Below are positions 8,114 through 16,682 of a DNA stretch of 64,000 bases, in pieces. Source of the DNA: Selenomonadales bacterium (lineage in GTDB: Bacteria; Bacillota; Negativicutes; Selenomonadales; Selenomonadaceae). A program made the translations under genes and the position numbers. The stretch lies in NCBI GenBank assembly GCA_900769615.1, contig CAAGHH010000026.1, forward strand, positions 177,472-241,471. The letters run 5' to 3'. Positions within the stretch are counted from its first letter, which is position 1. Each line of letters begins with the position of its first letter. The notes beneath the pieces are model-generated. The model made no database searches. It worked only from the letters and a program-made list of their open reading frames with translations, and had not been told where the DNA came from.

Positions 8114-9475
8114 TTGATAACAGTAGATGATATTTTAGAAACCAATGCGATGATTACGGAAAATAAGCTTGATGTCCGTACTATAACTATGGGTATTTCG
8201 CTTCGTGACTGCGCACATCCAAATATCAACCAGTTTTGTCAAAATGTTTATGATAAAATAACCAAATCAGCGGAGTTTTTGGTAAAAACTGGTGAAGATA
8301 TCGAAGCCGAATATGGTATACCAATTATTCATAAGCGTATATCGGTTACGCCGATAGCTATAGCTGCTGACGCCTGCAAAACTGATTCTTATGTGCCAGT
8401 AGCTGAAGCTATGGATAGAGCTGCTAAGGCAGTTGGTGTTAACTTTATTGGCGGTTTTTCGGCTTTAGTTGAAAAAGGTTTTACTAATGGTGATCGGGTA
8501 CTTATAAATTCGATACCACAGGCATTAGCTTCAACGGATCTGGTATGCTCGTCAGTAAATTTAGGCTCAACTAAGACTGGTATCAATATGGATTGTGTTC
8601 GAGAGATGGGCGAAGTCATAAAAAGAACGGCAGAGCTTACGCGCGATCAGGAAGCATTGGGTTGTGCTAAGCTAGTTGTATTCTGCAATGCGCCTGGTGA
8701 TAATCCATTTATGGCAGGTGCTTTTCATGGCGTTAGTGAGGCTGACAAGGTGGTAAGTGTCGGTGTAAGCGGTCCAGGCGTAGTAAAACATGCTTTGGAA
8801 GAATTAAAGGGTGCTGATTTTACGCAGGTTGCTGAAACGATAAAGAAAACGGCCTTCAAGATTACTCGTGTTGGTCAGCTGGTCGCTAGAGAGGCGTCTA
8901 AGCGTTTAGGCGTGCCTTTTGGCATTATTGACCTTTCATTAGCACCAACACCAGCTGTTGGCGATAGTGTTGCCCGTATTATTGAAGAAATGGGCATCGA
9001 AAGCTGCGGTGCTCCTGGCACAACAGCAGCTTTGGCACTTTTAAATGACGCCGTTAAAAAGGGCGGACTTATGGCATCGTCGCATGTTGGCGGTCTTTCT
9101 GGTGCATTTATCCCCGTAAGTGAAGATGAGGGTATGATTAATGCGGTAGCAAAAGGCAGTCTTTCCATCGAAAAGCTTGAGGCCATGACCTGTGTTTGCT
9201 CAGTAGGTCTTGATATGATAGCTATTGAAGGTGATACGACAGCTGCTACTATTTCAGGAATTATAGCTGATGAAGCTGCTATTGGTATGATAAATAACAA
9301 GACGACAGCTGTAAGAGTTATTCCGGTTCCGGGCAAAAAGGTTGGCGATACGGTTGAGTTTGGCGGACTTTTGGGATATTGTCCGATAGTTCCTATCCGT
9401 AATCAGTACAGCTCCGAAGCGTTTATCGCTCGTGGCGGCCGTATTCCGGCACCTATTCGCAGCTTGACGAATTGA
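8114..9475 (+). CDS. PFL/UPF0210-family protein
   Basis: A 453-residue protein of the conserved UPF0210 (formerly DUF711) family, distantly related to pyruvate-formate-lyase folds. Typical stretches include TMGISLRDCAHPN near the N-terminus, FCNAPGDNPFMAGAFHG in the middle, and ARGGRIPAPIRSLTN at the C-terminus. It starts at TTG (8114), decided by GGAGGAAG five bases upstream. The biochemical role is undefined. The ACT-domain partner upstream suggests metabolite control. Confidence 0.87.
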   Translation: MITVDDILETNAMITENKLDVRTITMGISLRDCAHPNINQFCQNVYDKITKSAEFLVKTGEDIEAEYGIPIIHKRISVTPIAIAADACKTDSYVPVAEAMDRAAKAVGVNFIGGFSALVEKGFTNGDRVLINSIPQALASTDLVCSSVNLGSTKTGINMDCVREMGEVIKRTAELTRDQEALGCAKLVVFCNAPGDNPFMAGAFHGVSEADKVVSVGVSGPGVVKHALEELKGADFTQVAETIKKTAFKITRVGQLVAREASKRLGVPFGIIDLSLAPTPAVGDSVARIIEEMGIESCGAPGTTAALALLNDAVKKGGLMASSHVGGLSGAFIPVSEDEGMINAVAKGSLSIEKLEAMTCVCSVGLDMIAIEGDTTAATISGIIADEAAIGMINNKTTAVRVIPVPGKKVGDTVEFGGLLGYCPIVPIRNQYSSEAFIARGGRIPAPIRSLTN

Positions 9476-9521
9476 TAAAAAAAGGGTATAAATATATCTG
9501 TAAATAAACGATGGCGTTAAA

Positions 9522-9554
9522 AAAACCTGTCACCTTTTGGAGGTGGCGGGTTTT
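9522..9554 (+). terminator. Terminator after the PFL gene
   Basis: Stem AAAACCTGTCACC/GGTGGCGGGTTTT with two mismatches, loop TTTTGGA, ending in a T run. Confidence 0.8.
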
Positions 9555-9597
9555 CCTGCCATGTAGAACCTGTAAAATAAAGGTGTATAGGGAAATT

Positions 9598-10227
9598 ATG
9601 CGCATAACTAAGAAAATCAGGGATGAACAGCTAGCTATTCTAAGTGAAGTTTATAAAGATGTCAAACCGGCACTTAAATTTAATAATCCGTTTGAGCTTT
9701 TGATTGCAGTGATATTGTCAGCACAATGCACGGATAAAAGGGTAAATGTAGTAACGGAAAGGCTGTTTAAAAAAGCGAATACTCCTGAAAAAATAGTGGC
9801 TTTGGGATTAGGCAATTTAGAAGCTGAAATTCATGATTGCGGGCTTTTTCGCAATAAAGCAAAAAACATCTTAGCTACCTGTCAGCTGCTTTGTGAGAAA
9901 TATCAGGGAACTGTACCGGATGATTTCGCTGAGTTGCAAAAACTGCCTGGTGTAGGGCGGAAAACAGCTAATGTGGTGGAAAGTGTAGGCTTTAATCATC
10001 CAGCAATTGCGGTTGATACGCATGTTTTTCGGGTGGCTAACAGACTAAAGCTGGCGGAGGGTGCTACGCCACTTGCTGTAGAAACTGAGCTAAAAAAAGT
10101 GATTCCTCAAGCTAACTGGTCAGCGGCGCACCATTGGCTTATCTGGCATGGACGCAATATTTGCAAAGCGCGCAAACCGTTATGTGATAAATGTCCTTTG
10201 CTAAGGCTTTGTCCGAGTGCTCAATAG
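9598..10227 (+). CDS. nth: Endonuclease III (DNA glycosylase/AP lyase)
   Basis: A 209-residue base-excision repair enzyme. The helix-hairpin-helix LPGVGRKTANVV carries the catalytic Lys, and AVDTHVFRV carries the catalytic Asp. The C-terminus has the 4Fe-4S cysteine pattern C-x6-C-x2-C-x5-C (CKARKPLCDKCPLLRLC). Length and domain order are standard. The ATG at 9598 gives the normal N-terminus; a longer frame runs back through the preceding terminator and is rejected. Confidence 0.95.
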   Translation: MRITKKIRDEQLAILSEVYKDVKPALKFNNPFELLIAVILSAQCTDKRVNVVTERLFKKANTPEKIVALGLGNLEAEIHDCGLFRNKAKNILATCQLLCEKYQGTVPDDFAELQKLPGVGRKTANVVESVGFNHPAIAVDTHVFRVANRLKLAEGATPLAVETELKKVIPQANWSAAHHWLIWHGRNICKARKPLCDKCPLLRLCPSAQ

Positions 10228-10270
10228 CGTTCTGATTTTTATTATTATGTGGATGAAATGAGTTGAGGTT

Positions 10271-10732
10271 ATGATTTTTCGTAAAGCAACATTTAAAGAT
10301 GTTGAAGCAATATATTCGTTGGTTATGAATTATGCCGATGATGGTGTAATGCTTGCTAGATCGCGTAATAAGCTTTATGAGACGTTGCGGGATATGGTCG
10401 TTGCCGTAGATGATAACGGTCGGGTAGTAGGCGTCGGTGGGCTGCACATGATTTGGGATAGATTGGCTGAGATAAGAACGATGGCAGTGGCACCGGATAT
10501 GACGCGTCATGGTATTGGGGCTAAAATTGTAAAATTGCTGATTGAAGAAGGTAATAAATTGGGCGTTGAAAAATATTTCACGCTAACATATAAGCCAGGT
10601 TTTTTCCAAACGTTAGGCTTTAAAAATATTACTAAAGAACAATTGCCACATAAAATTTGGAAAGAATGTATAGATTGCCCTAAATTTCCTAATTGTGATG
10701 AAATTGCGATGGAAAAAGAAGCTGATAAATAA
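10271..10732 (+). CDS. GNAT N-acetyltransferase, short ArgA-like
   Basis: A 153-residue acetyltransferase. The acetyl-CoA loop reads APDMTRHGIGAKIVKLLIEE (motif A, R/Q-x-x-G-x-G/A). The C-terminus LPHKIWKECIDCPKFPNCDE is typical of the small N-acetylglutamate-synthase-like enzymes found in Firmicutes and other bacteria. I infer arginine biosynthesis as the likely role, but no arg gene is adjacent. It lies 43 bp after nth and 33 bp before aroF, probably co-transcribed. Confidence 0.8.
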   Translation: MIFRKATFKDVEAIYSLVMNYADDGVMLARSRNKLYETLRDMVVAVDDNGRVVGVGGLHMIWDRLAEIRTMAVAPDMTRHGIGAKIVKLLIEEGNKLGVEKYFTLTYKPGFFQTLGFKNITKEQLPHKIWKECIDCPKFPNCDEIAMEKEADK

Positions 10733-10765
10733 TAATATTTTGCTATTAGCATCCGGAGGTATTTT

Positions 10766-11779
10766 ATGATTGTTGTAATGAAACCAAAAGCGACTAAAGA
10801 AAATATAGGCAAAGTTATAGCACGGATTGAGGCTGCTGGATTAAAAACACATTTGTCAAAGGGTGAAGAAGTAACCATTGTCGGTGTTATTGGTGATAAG
10901 AGCAAGATAGCTAATTTGGAAATGAATATGATGGAAGGTGTCGAAAAAACAGTGCGTATAACGGAGAAATACAAACTGGTAAGCCGGCATTTTCATCCCG
11001 AAAATACGGTTGTTGATGTAGCTGGCGTCAAAATCGGCGGTAAAAAGATAGCTGTTATGGCGGGACCTTGCTCCGTTGAAAGTATTGATCAGCTGCGGGA
11101 AGCAGCTAGGGCGGTAAAAGCTGGTGGAGCTGAATTTTTGCGTGGCGGTGCCTTTAAACCTAGGACCAGTCCGTATGATTTTCAGGGGCTGGCTGAAGAT
11201 GGGCTTAAGATGCTTCGACAAGTAGCTGATGAAGAGGGCTTAAAGGTTGTAACAGAAATCGTTGACAAAGACGATATTGAACTGGTAGGGGAATATGCGG
11301 ATCTCTATCAGGTAGGGGCACGCAATATGCAGAATTTCCAATTGTTAAAAGCATTGGGAAAAGCCGTAAAACCAGTGATGTTAAAACGAGGTCTATCGGC
11401 AACTATTAGTGAGTGGCTCAATGCTGCTGAGTACATCATGGCTGGCGGTAATGAAAATGTTATTTTGTGTGAGCGCGGTATAAGAACCTATGAAACCTTT
11501 ACTCGCAATACGCTGGATTTAAGTGCGGTCGCAGCTGTAAAGGAGCTCTCGCATTTACCGATAATAGTTGACCCAAGTCATGGTACTGGTCGTTGGGAAA
11601 TGGTTCGTCCGATGGCAAGAGCGGCGGTAGCAGCTGGTTGTGACGGCCTGATTATTGAGGTGCATCCGCATCCGGAGGTCGCTCTATCAGATGGCGATCA
11701 AAGTCTTACCCCGAAAAACTTTAACAGCGTAATGAATGAACTTGGCAAAATTGCCAGGGTGATGGATAGAGAAATATGA
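10766..11779 (+). CDS. aroF: DAHP synthase (3-deoxy-7-phosphoheptulonate synthase)
   Basis: A 337-residue enzyme for the first step of aromatic amino-acid synthesis (PEP + erythrose 4-phosphate). An N-terminal ferredoxin-like regulatory domain (about residues 1-70) precedes the TIM barrel with MAGPCSVESIDQL, FLRGGAFKPRTSPYDFQG, and IVDPSHGTGRW. It belongs to the class with an N-terminal regulatory extension. Its stop overlaps the tyrA start by 4 bp (ATGA), so the two are translationally coupled. Confidence 0.94.
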   Translation: MIVVMKPKATKENIGKVIARIEAAGLKTHLSKGEEVTIVGVIGDKSKIANLEMNMMEGVEKTVRITEKYKLVSRHFHPENTVVDVAGVKIGGKKIAVMAGPCSVESIDQLREAARAVKAGGAEFLRGGAFKPRTSPYDFQGLAEDGLKMLRQVADEEGLKVVTEIVDKDDIELVGEYADLYQVGARNMQNFQLLKALGKAVKPVMLKRGLSATISEWLNAAEYIMAGGNENVILCERGIRTYETFTRNTLDLSAVAAVKELSHLPIIVDPSHGTGRWEMVRPMARAAVAAGCDGLIIEVHPHPEVALSDGDQSLTPKNFNSVMNELGKIARVMDREI

Positions 11780-12675
11780 GTGATAAAAAAATAAATTTAG
11801 CGATTATAGGTGTCGGACTAATTGGTGGTTCGTTAGGCTTATGCTTAAAGGATAAAATGGAGAATAATATCTGTATTACTGGTCTTTGTCGCAGTCAAAA
11901 GTCGATGGATATGGCGATGAAATTAGGTGCGGTTGATTATGCTACGGCAGATATAGAAAAAGTCGTTAAAGATGCCGATATTGTCTTTTTAAGTCCACCA
12001 GTGTTGCAGATAGTGCCAATGGTAGAAAAGATTTTGCCTTATTTAAAAAAAGGTGCTATTTTAACTGATGCTGGCAGCACTAAGCAATATATTTGGCAGC
12101 ATCTACAAAAAATTCTGCCTGCTGACGTGTATTATATAGCTGGTCATCCGATGACTGGTCGGGAAAAAAGCGGCGTAACAGCGGCTAAAAAAGATTTATT
12201 TGTGGGTAAGGCCTATGTTATTGTTGAAGATACTGGTGCACCTAAAGAAGCCCATGAAAAATTGATGTCAGTTTTAAAATATACTGAGGCTAATTTTACG
12301 ACATTAGATATCGCAAAGCATGATCGTTGTGCGTCAGTGATAAGCCATGTACCACATGTCACGGCGGCTGCTTTAGTCACGCTTTTAAATCGCAGTGGCG
12401 ATGACTTAGAATCATGTATCAAGCTAATTGGCGGCGGCTTTAAAGATACTACGCGGATAGCCTCGTCTAATGCTGATATGTGGGCGGATATTTGCATGAC
12501 CAATTCTACGGCTATTGTCAATAATTTAAAAATGTTGCAGAGTATTATTGGTGAAGTGATAACAGCTTGTGAAAATCAGGATCGGCAAGCTGTATATGAT
12601 TATTTTACTGCCTCTAAAGCTCGGCGTGACAGCATTTTGGAAAATGCTGCTAAAAATAAAATAGACCCCAATTAA
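11776..12675 (+). CDS. tyrA: Prephenate dehydrogenase
   Basis: A 299-residue NAD(P)-dependent enzyme of tyrosine synthesis. The Rossmann motif IIGVGLIGGSLGLCLKD opens the protein; GHPMTGREKSGVTAA and SHVPHVTAAALV hold active-site residues (catalytic His in the SHVPH motif). There is no C-terminal ACT domain. It is coupled to aroF, placing flux into and through the aromatic pathway in one transcript. Confidence 0.92.
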   Translation: MSDKKINLAIIGVGLIGGSLGLCLKDKMENNICITGLCRSQKSMDMAMKLGAVDYATADIEKVVKDADIVFLSPPVLQIVPMVEKILPYLKKGAILTDAGSTKQYIWQHLQKILPADVYYIAGHPMTGREKSGVTAAKKDLFVGKAYVIVEDTGAPKEAHEKLMSVLKYTEANFTTLDIAKHDRCASVISHVPHVTAAALVTLLNRSGDDLESCIKLIGGGFKDTTRIASSNADMWADICMTNSTAIVNNLKMLQSIIGEVITACENQDRQAVYDYFTASKARRDSILENAAKNKIDPN

Positions 12676-12681
12676 AAGTAT

Positions 12682-12720
12682 AAATCAAGCTGGTACCAAT
12701 GGTGCAGGCTTGATTTTTTT
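12682..12720 (+). terminator. Terminator after aroF-tyrA
   Basis: Stem AAATCAAGC/GCTTGATTT followed by seven T residues in all. Confidence 0.88.
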
Positions 12721-12767
12721 ATTGCAAACAAGGTAGAATATATATTAAGAAATGGGGAGGCATTGCG

Positions 12768-13184
12768 ATGAAAATTAAATTGCGTGATTTAGCTAAGGCT
12801 ATGGCTAAATCAGATGTGCACCAAGGGTATGTTGATATAAAATTAGGCAAGGTCATAATTATGCAAGACGATATGGCTGAAGCTGATACGTTGGATCATA
12901 TCTTTGATATTGAGGATGACTGGCAGCACTATATACCATTGCCTAATGTTATTGATAACGAAGCTCATGCAATCATGCTTGGCTTTATCGAAAAGCAAGC
13001 GCGGGCTGATATTAAGGATCGTTTGTTAGCTGCCCTGAATAGTACCGGTGCAGCAATAAAATTTCAGCAGCAGGTAAGGCATCTGTTGTTGAAATCAGCT
13101 TGGGAGAACTATCAGCAAGAATATTTTATGGCAGCAGCACGTGATTGGTGCGAAGAAAATGATTTAGAATACGAGGAAGATTGA
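12768..13184 (+). CDS. UPF0158-like hypothetical protein
   Basis: A 138-residue soluble acidic protein. The pattern DLAKAMAKSDVHQGYVDIKLGKV, then IPLPNVIDNEAHAIMLGFIE, and the tail AARDWCEENDLEYEED resembles the UPF0158 family, whose function is unknown. GGGGAGGC precedes the ATG. It overlaps the next gene's start (TGATG). Confidence 0.65.
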   Translation: MKIKLRDLAKAMAKSDVHQGYVDIKLGKVIIMQDDMAEADTLDHIFDIEDDWQHYIPLPNVIDNEAHAIMLGFIEKQARADIKDRLLAALNSTGAAIKFQQQVRHLLLKSAWENYQQEYFMAAARDWCEENDLEYEED

Positions 13185-13654
13185 TGTTAGGAATTCAATG
13201 TTATGCAATCTGCTGGCTTTTGCTAAGTGGTGGCAGTTTTAAAAATGTTGCCTTGGCTGGTGATGATTGGAAAAAGGAACAGCAGGATTTACGTGATGAA
13301 ATATCCGCTATAGGTAAATTTTTCTCTGGCAAGCAAATCGGTCGCCTTTTTGCTATTATGTCCATAGCTCTGCTTTTGTTTGATGGTTTTGGTATTTTAT
13401 TAACCTATCAGTATGTCAATATGAAACTTTGGCAATTAGTGATATTTTATGTAGTAATTGCAGCTATGTTTATTGATGCGGTACGTGATTTTCAGGAACT
13501 TCATCATATAGCTAATGCTGACGATGAAGAAATATTGGCTAGATTGGCAGATAATGTTGATTTGTCGCCTGCTTGGCGGGCAGTAACGCAAATCGTATCG
13601 GGTGGCAAATGTTTGTTGGCAGTTTTGCTGGTATTATGGACTGTATTTAGATGA
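13184..13654 (+). CDS. Membrane protein, unknown
   Basis: A 156-residue protein with a hydrophobic N-terminus, two central transmembrane helices (LFAIMSIALLLFDGFGILL and LWQLVIFYVVIAAMFIDAV) and a hydrophobic C-terminus. The start at 13184 overlaps the preceding stop. I recognise no family. Its position between UPF0158 and the exported pyrophosphatase-like gene may only reflect an operon. Confidence 0.6.
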   Translation: MLGIQCYAICWLLLSGGSFKNVALAGDDWKKEQQDLRDEISAIGKFFSGKQIGRLFAIMSIALLLFDGFGILLTYQYVNMKLWQLVIFYVVIAAMFIDAVRDFQELHHIANADDEEILARLADNVDLSPAWRAVTQIVSGGKCLLAVLLVLWTVFR

Positions 13655-13680
13655 AAAATATTTGCAAGTGAGGTTTTATT

Positions 13681-14745
13681 ATGAAAAATAAATGGCTCCG
13701 TTCGACTATAGCAGCAGCATTATTTGTTCCGTTCCTGGCTGCACCTGTAATGACTGAGGCCGCAGCTTTTGATTATAAAGAACTCTACCAGGGAATAGAT
13801 TATCAGAACAAAACTACCTGTGTCATCGGTCATGATTCGCCGGATATGGATAGCGTAGCTTCGTCTATTGGCTATGCCTATTTAAAAACAGCTTTGGGCA
13901 TGCCAAGTGAACCGAGAGTGCCTGAGCCTTTAACGCGGGATATGTCATTTGTGCTAAAATATTTCAAAATACCTGAACCTGTAGTTATGACAGATGCTAA
14001 AGATCAGCAAGTGATATTGGTAGATCATAATGATTATTCGCAAGGGATAAACAATCTGAAAAAAGCGCGGATAGTAGAAGTATTAGATCATCATAATGTT
14101 GGCAATGTACAGACTGAATCACCCGTATATTATCGGACTTTGCCGGTAGCAGCTACTTCATCTATGGTGTACCTAGCTTTTAATGAAAATAATGTAGCTA
14201 TTCCACCAGCTATAGCAGGGGTACTGTTTTCGGGAATTTTGATGGAAACAGAAGATTTGACGCATCCAGATGTAACCGCACTCGATCGGGCAGCATATAA
14301 TGACTTGAGAGGCAAGGCTGGCATAAATGATTTAGCTGCCTTTAAAACTCAGCTTAACGAGGCAGCCTATACGCATAAAAATATGTCAGATGAACAGATT
14401 TATAATGCTGATTTAAAATATTATCCGATAAAAGACTGGATGGTAGCTATAGCTAAGGTCGATTGCTTGAATAAAGAAGAATACAATGAAATTCGTGAAC
14501 GCATGACAGTCTATATGAAAAATCTGCCAGCTACGCGCACTAGTGATATGTACTACCTGATACTCAATAATCGTCAGACCGGCGAAGCTGAACTCCTGTA
14601 TGCGGGCAACCTGGCGCAAGAAATGGCGGTAAAGGCCTTTGGATCGGCTGATGGCAAAAACATCCGAATAAAAGGCAGCTCGGATCGTAAAAACGTCATT
14701 GTTCCGGCGCTGCGGACCGTCTTAGAAAGATTTGTATCTTATTAA
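13681..14745 (+). CDS. Exported DHH-family (family II) pyrophosphatase-like protein
   Basis: A 354-residue protein. A signal peptide (about residues 1-27, TIAAALFVPFLAAPVMTEA) precedes a complete DHH/DHHA2 architecture: GHDSPDMDSVASS, VDHND, LDHHNVG, and a C-terminal DHHA2 domain with a SDRKN motif. Known family II manganese pyrophosphatases are cytosolic and carry SGILSDT; here the same place reads SGILMETE, an Asp-to-Glu change at a metal ligand. I infer a periplasmic phosphohydrolase, perhaps releasing phosphate for the PiT transporter nearby. Activity on pyrophosphate is unproven. Confidence 0.78.
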   Translation: MKNKWLRSTIAAALFVPFLAAPVMTEAAAFDYKELYQGIDYQNKTTCVIGHDSPDMDSVASSIGYAYLKTALGMPSEPRVPEPLTRDMSFVLKYFKIPEPVVMTDAKDQQVILVDHNDYSQGINNLKKARIVEVLDHHNVGNVQTESPVYYRTLPVAATSSMVYLAFNENNVAIPPAIAGVLFSGILMETEDLTHPDVTALDRAAYNDLRGKAGINDLAAFKTQLNEAAYTHKNMSDEQIYNADLKYYPIKDWMVAIAKVDCLNKEEYNEIRERMTVYMKNLPATRTSDMYYLILNNRQTGEAELLYAGNLAQEMAVKAFGSADGKNIRIKGSSDRKNVIVPALRTVLERFVSY

Positions 14746-14863
14746 GCTAGGTATAGTTATATATTTATGACGAATAAAGTTAACTGATTGCATTCTTAGC
14801 ATAGAAATAATGAGAATTTGTTATCTATTCAAAATGCAGGGCGTTCTTTATTATGATGTATTT

Positions 14864-14897
14864 AAAACCACTTTTGCCAAAAGCAAACGTGGTTTTT
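14864..14897 (+). terminator. Terminator between the pyrophosphatase-like gene and DUF47
   Basis: AAAACCAC pairs with GTGGTTTT and is followed by T. The remaining spacer (14746-14985) is AT-rich and shows no ORF. Confidence 0.65.
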
Positions 14898-14985
14898 ATG
14901 ATTTTTGGTTGAATGGAAATAAAAATAATGATATAGTTAGATAGTATATTATACGATATTTTCGTTCGGGGAGGACGCAGAAAGT

Positions 14986-15612
14986 ATGTTTAAATTCAAG
15001 AAAAAAGACAGCGAGTTTTTTGACTTGTTTGTCGACAGTGCCAGATATTTTTATCAAGGGTCGCTGATGATGGACGAGGTTATGCTAGATTACAGCAAAG
15101 CTGCCGATAAGGTGAAGGATATCATTGATCTTGAGCATGAAGCTGATAAAATTAATGACAAGATTATTGATAAGCTGAATTTAACGTTTATTACGCCAAT
15201 TGACCGCGAAGATATCTACGCGCTCGCTAATGGGCTTGATGATGGTGTTGACCTATTGCAGGGAACGCTGCAACGCATTGTGATGTATCGTACGGGAAAA
15301 GCTATGAGTGGTGCGGTTACGATGACCAAACTTATTATTGAAGCCACTGAGGCGGTAATAAAGGCTTTTTCACTGTTAAAAGACATTCGCAAGAACCAAA
15401 AGCTTATTTTGGAGGAGACCTATCATATTGCCAAGCTTGAAAGTGAAGGTGATAGAGTTTATCGGCATGAAGTAGCATATCTTTTTGATAAGGAAAAAGA
15501 TCCGATAGAGCTTATCAAGTGGAAAGATATTTTAGAAAACTTGGAGGATACCTTAGATCACTGCGAAAAATTATCAGATATGATTCGGGGAGTGGTAATG
15601 AAGTATGCCTGA
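14986..15612 (+). CDS. DUF47/PhoU-like phosphate transport regulator
   Basis: A 208-residue all-helical protein of the DUF47 family (FFDLFVDSARYFYQGS at the N-terminus; DLEHEADKINDKI; ESEGDRVYRHEV with the acidic metal-binding E/D-x-x-D repeats). It overlaps the pit start by 8 bp, the usual arrangement of this accessory protein with a PiT carrier. GGGGAGGAC precedes the start. Confidence 0.9.
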   Translation: MFKFKKKDSEFFDLFVDSARYFYQGSLMMDEVMLDYSKAADKVKDIIDLEHEADKINDKIIDKLNLTFITPIDREDIYALANGLDDGVDLLQGTLQRIVMYRTGKAMSGAVTMTKLIIEATEAVIKAFSLLKDIRKNQKLILEETYHIAKLESEGDRVYRHEVAYLFDKEKDPIELIKWKDILENLEDTLDHCEKLSDMIRGVVMKYA

Positions 15613-16603
15613 GTTACAGATGATGATATTTACCGTAATCGTGTTAGCGTTGATATTTGATTTTATAAATGGCTTTCATGATACGGCTAATGCAATTGCT
15701 ACCTCAGTTTCGACTAGAGCGATTCATCCTAGTCATGCCATTATGATGGCTGCTGGTTTAAACTTTTTAGGTGCTATGTATAGTACCGGTGTTGCTAAGA
15801 CTATTGGTGCAGATATTGTAAGTTCAGCCCAGATGGTCGATGAACGGGTAATAATAGCTGCTCTTATTGGTTCAGTTATCTGGAACCTTGCTACTTGGTG
15901 GTTTGCAGTACCGTCTAGTTCGTCACATGCCTTAGTCGGCGGTATTATTGGTGCAGTTTTAGTTTCAGTCGGTGGCGATGGTCTTAATTTTTATGGTATT
16001 GGCAAGATCGTATTGTCGCTTATCGGATCACCAATTTTGGCTATTTGTACCGGTTTTGTAGTAATGACGCTGTTATTTCGTATTTTTGGTAATTTCAGTC
16101 CGTCATCAATCAATCATAAATTCAAAAAGATGCAGATTTTATCCGCAGCTATGATGGCTTTTTCCCACGGGTCTAATGATGCCCAAAAGTCAATGGGTAT
16201 TATTACCTTGGCACTTCTTTCTGGTGGTTATATTGACGTTTTTGAAGTGCCGACCTATGTCAAGGTTTTAGCAGCAACAGCTATGGCTTGTGGTACGGCT
16301 ATTGGTGGCTGGCGAATTATTAAAACTATTGGTGGCAAGATATTTAAATTAGAGCCTATTTCTGGTTTTGCTGCTGATTTAAATTCATCAACAGTTATAT
16401 TTACGGCGACGTTGTTGCATTTGCCAGTAAGTACAACGCATGTAGTCTCGGGGTCAATTATGGGTGTTGGTACCGCTAAAAGAGTAAATGCTGTACGCTG
16501 GGGTGTCGCTCAGCAAATGGTTATGGCATGGGTACTGACTATTCCTTGTACGGCTTTGATGGGAGCAGCTGCGTATAAGATAGTTACGATGGTTTTTCAA
16601 TAA
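15605..16603 (+). CDS. pit: Inorganic phosphate transporter, PiT family
   Basis: A 332-residue integral membrane carrier with about ten hydrophobic segments. The duplicated PiT signature is present: FINGFHDTANAIATSVSTRA in the first half and FSHGSNDAQKSMGI in the second; VPSSSSHALVGG and LPVSTTHVVSG are also typical. It carries out cation-coupled phosphate uptake. Cotranslated with the DUF47 gene. Confidence 0.94.
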   Translation: MPELQMMIFTVIVLALIFDFINGFHDTANAIATSVSTRAIHPSHAIMMAAGLNFLGAMYSTGVAKTIGADIVSSAQMVDERVIIAALIGSVIWNLATWWFAVPSSSSHALVGGIIGAVLVSVGGDGLNFYGIGKIVLSLIGSPILAICTGFVVMTLLFRIFGNFSPSSINHKFKKMQILSAAMMAFSHGSNDAQKSMGIITLALLSGGYIDVFEVPTYVKVLAATAMACGTAIGGWRIIKTIGGKIFKLEPISGFAADLNSSTVIFTATLLHLPVSTTHVVSGSIMGVGTAKRVNAVRWGVAQQMVMAWVLTIPCTALMGAAAYKIVTMVFQ

Positions 16604-16619
16604 TTTAATAGCAATAGTT

Positions 16620-16662
16620 ATGCTTGCGTGTTACAATGTAGTTGTGATACGCAAGCATTTTA
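16620..16662 (+). terminator. Terminator after pit
   Basis: ATGCTTGCGT pairs with ATACGCAAGCAT and is followed by TTTTAT. Confidence 0.75.
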
Positions 16663-16682
16663 TATTAATGGGGGTGCTAAAT

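Noticed and set aside
8875..9336. Minus-strand ORF within the PFL gene
   Set aside because: Shadow of a well-conserved gene; no ribosome site, composition biased by the opposite frame.
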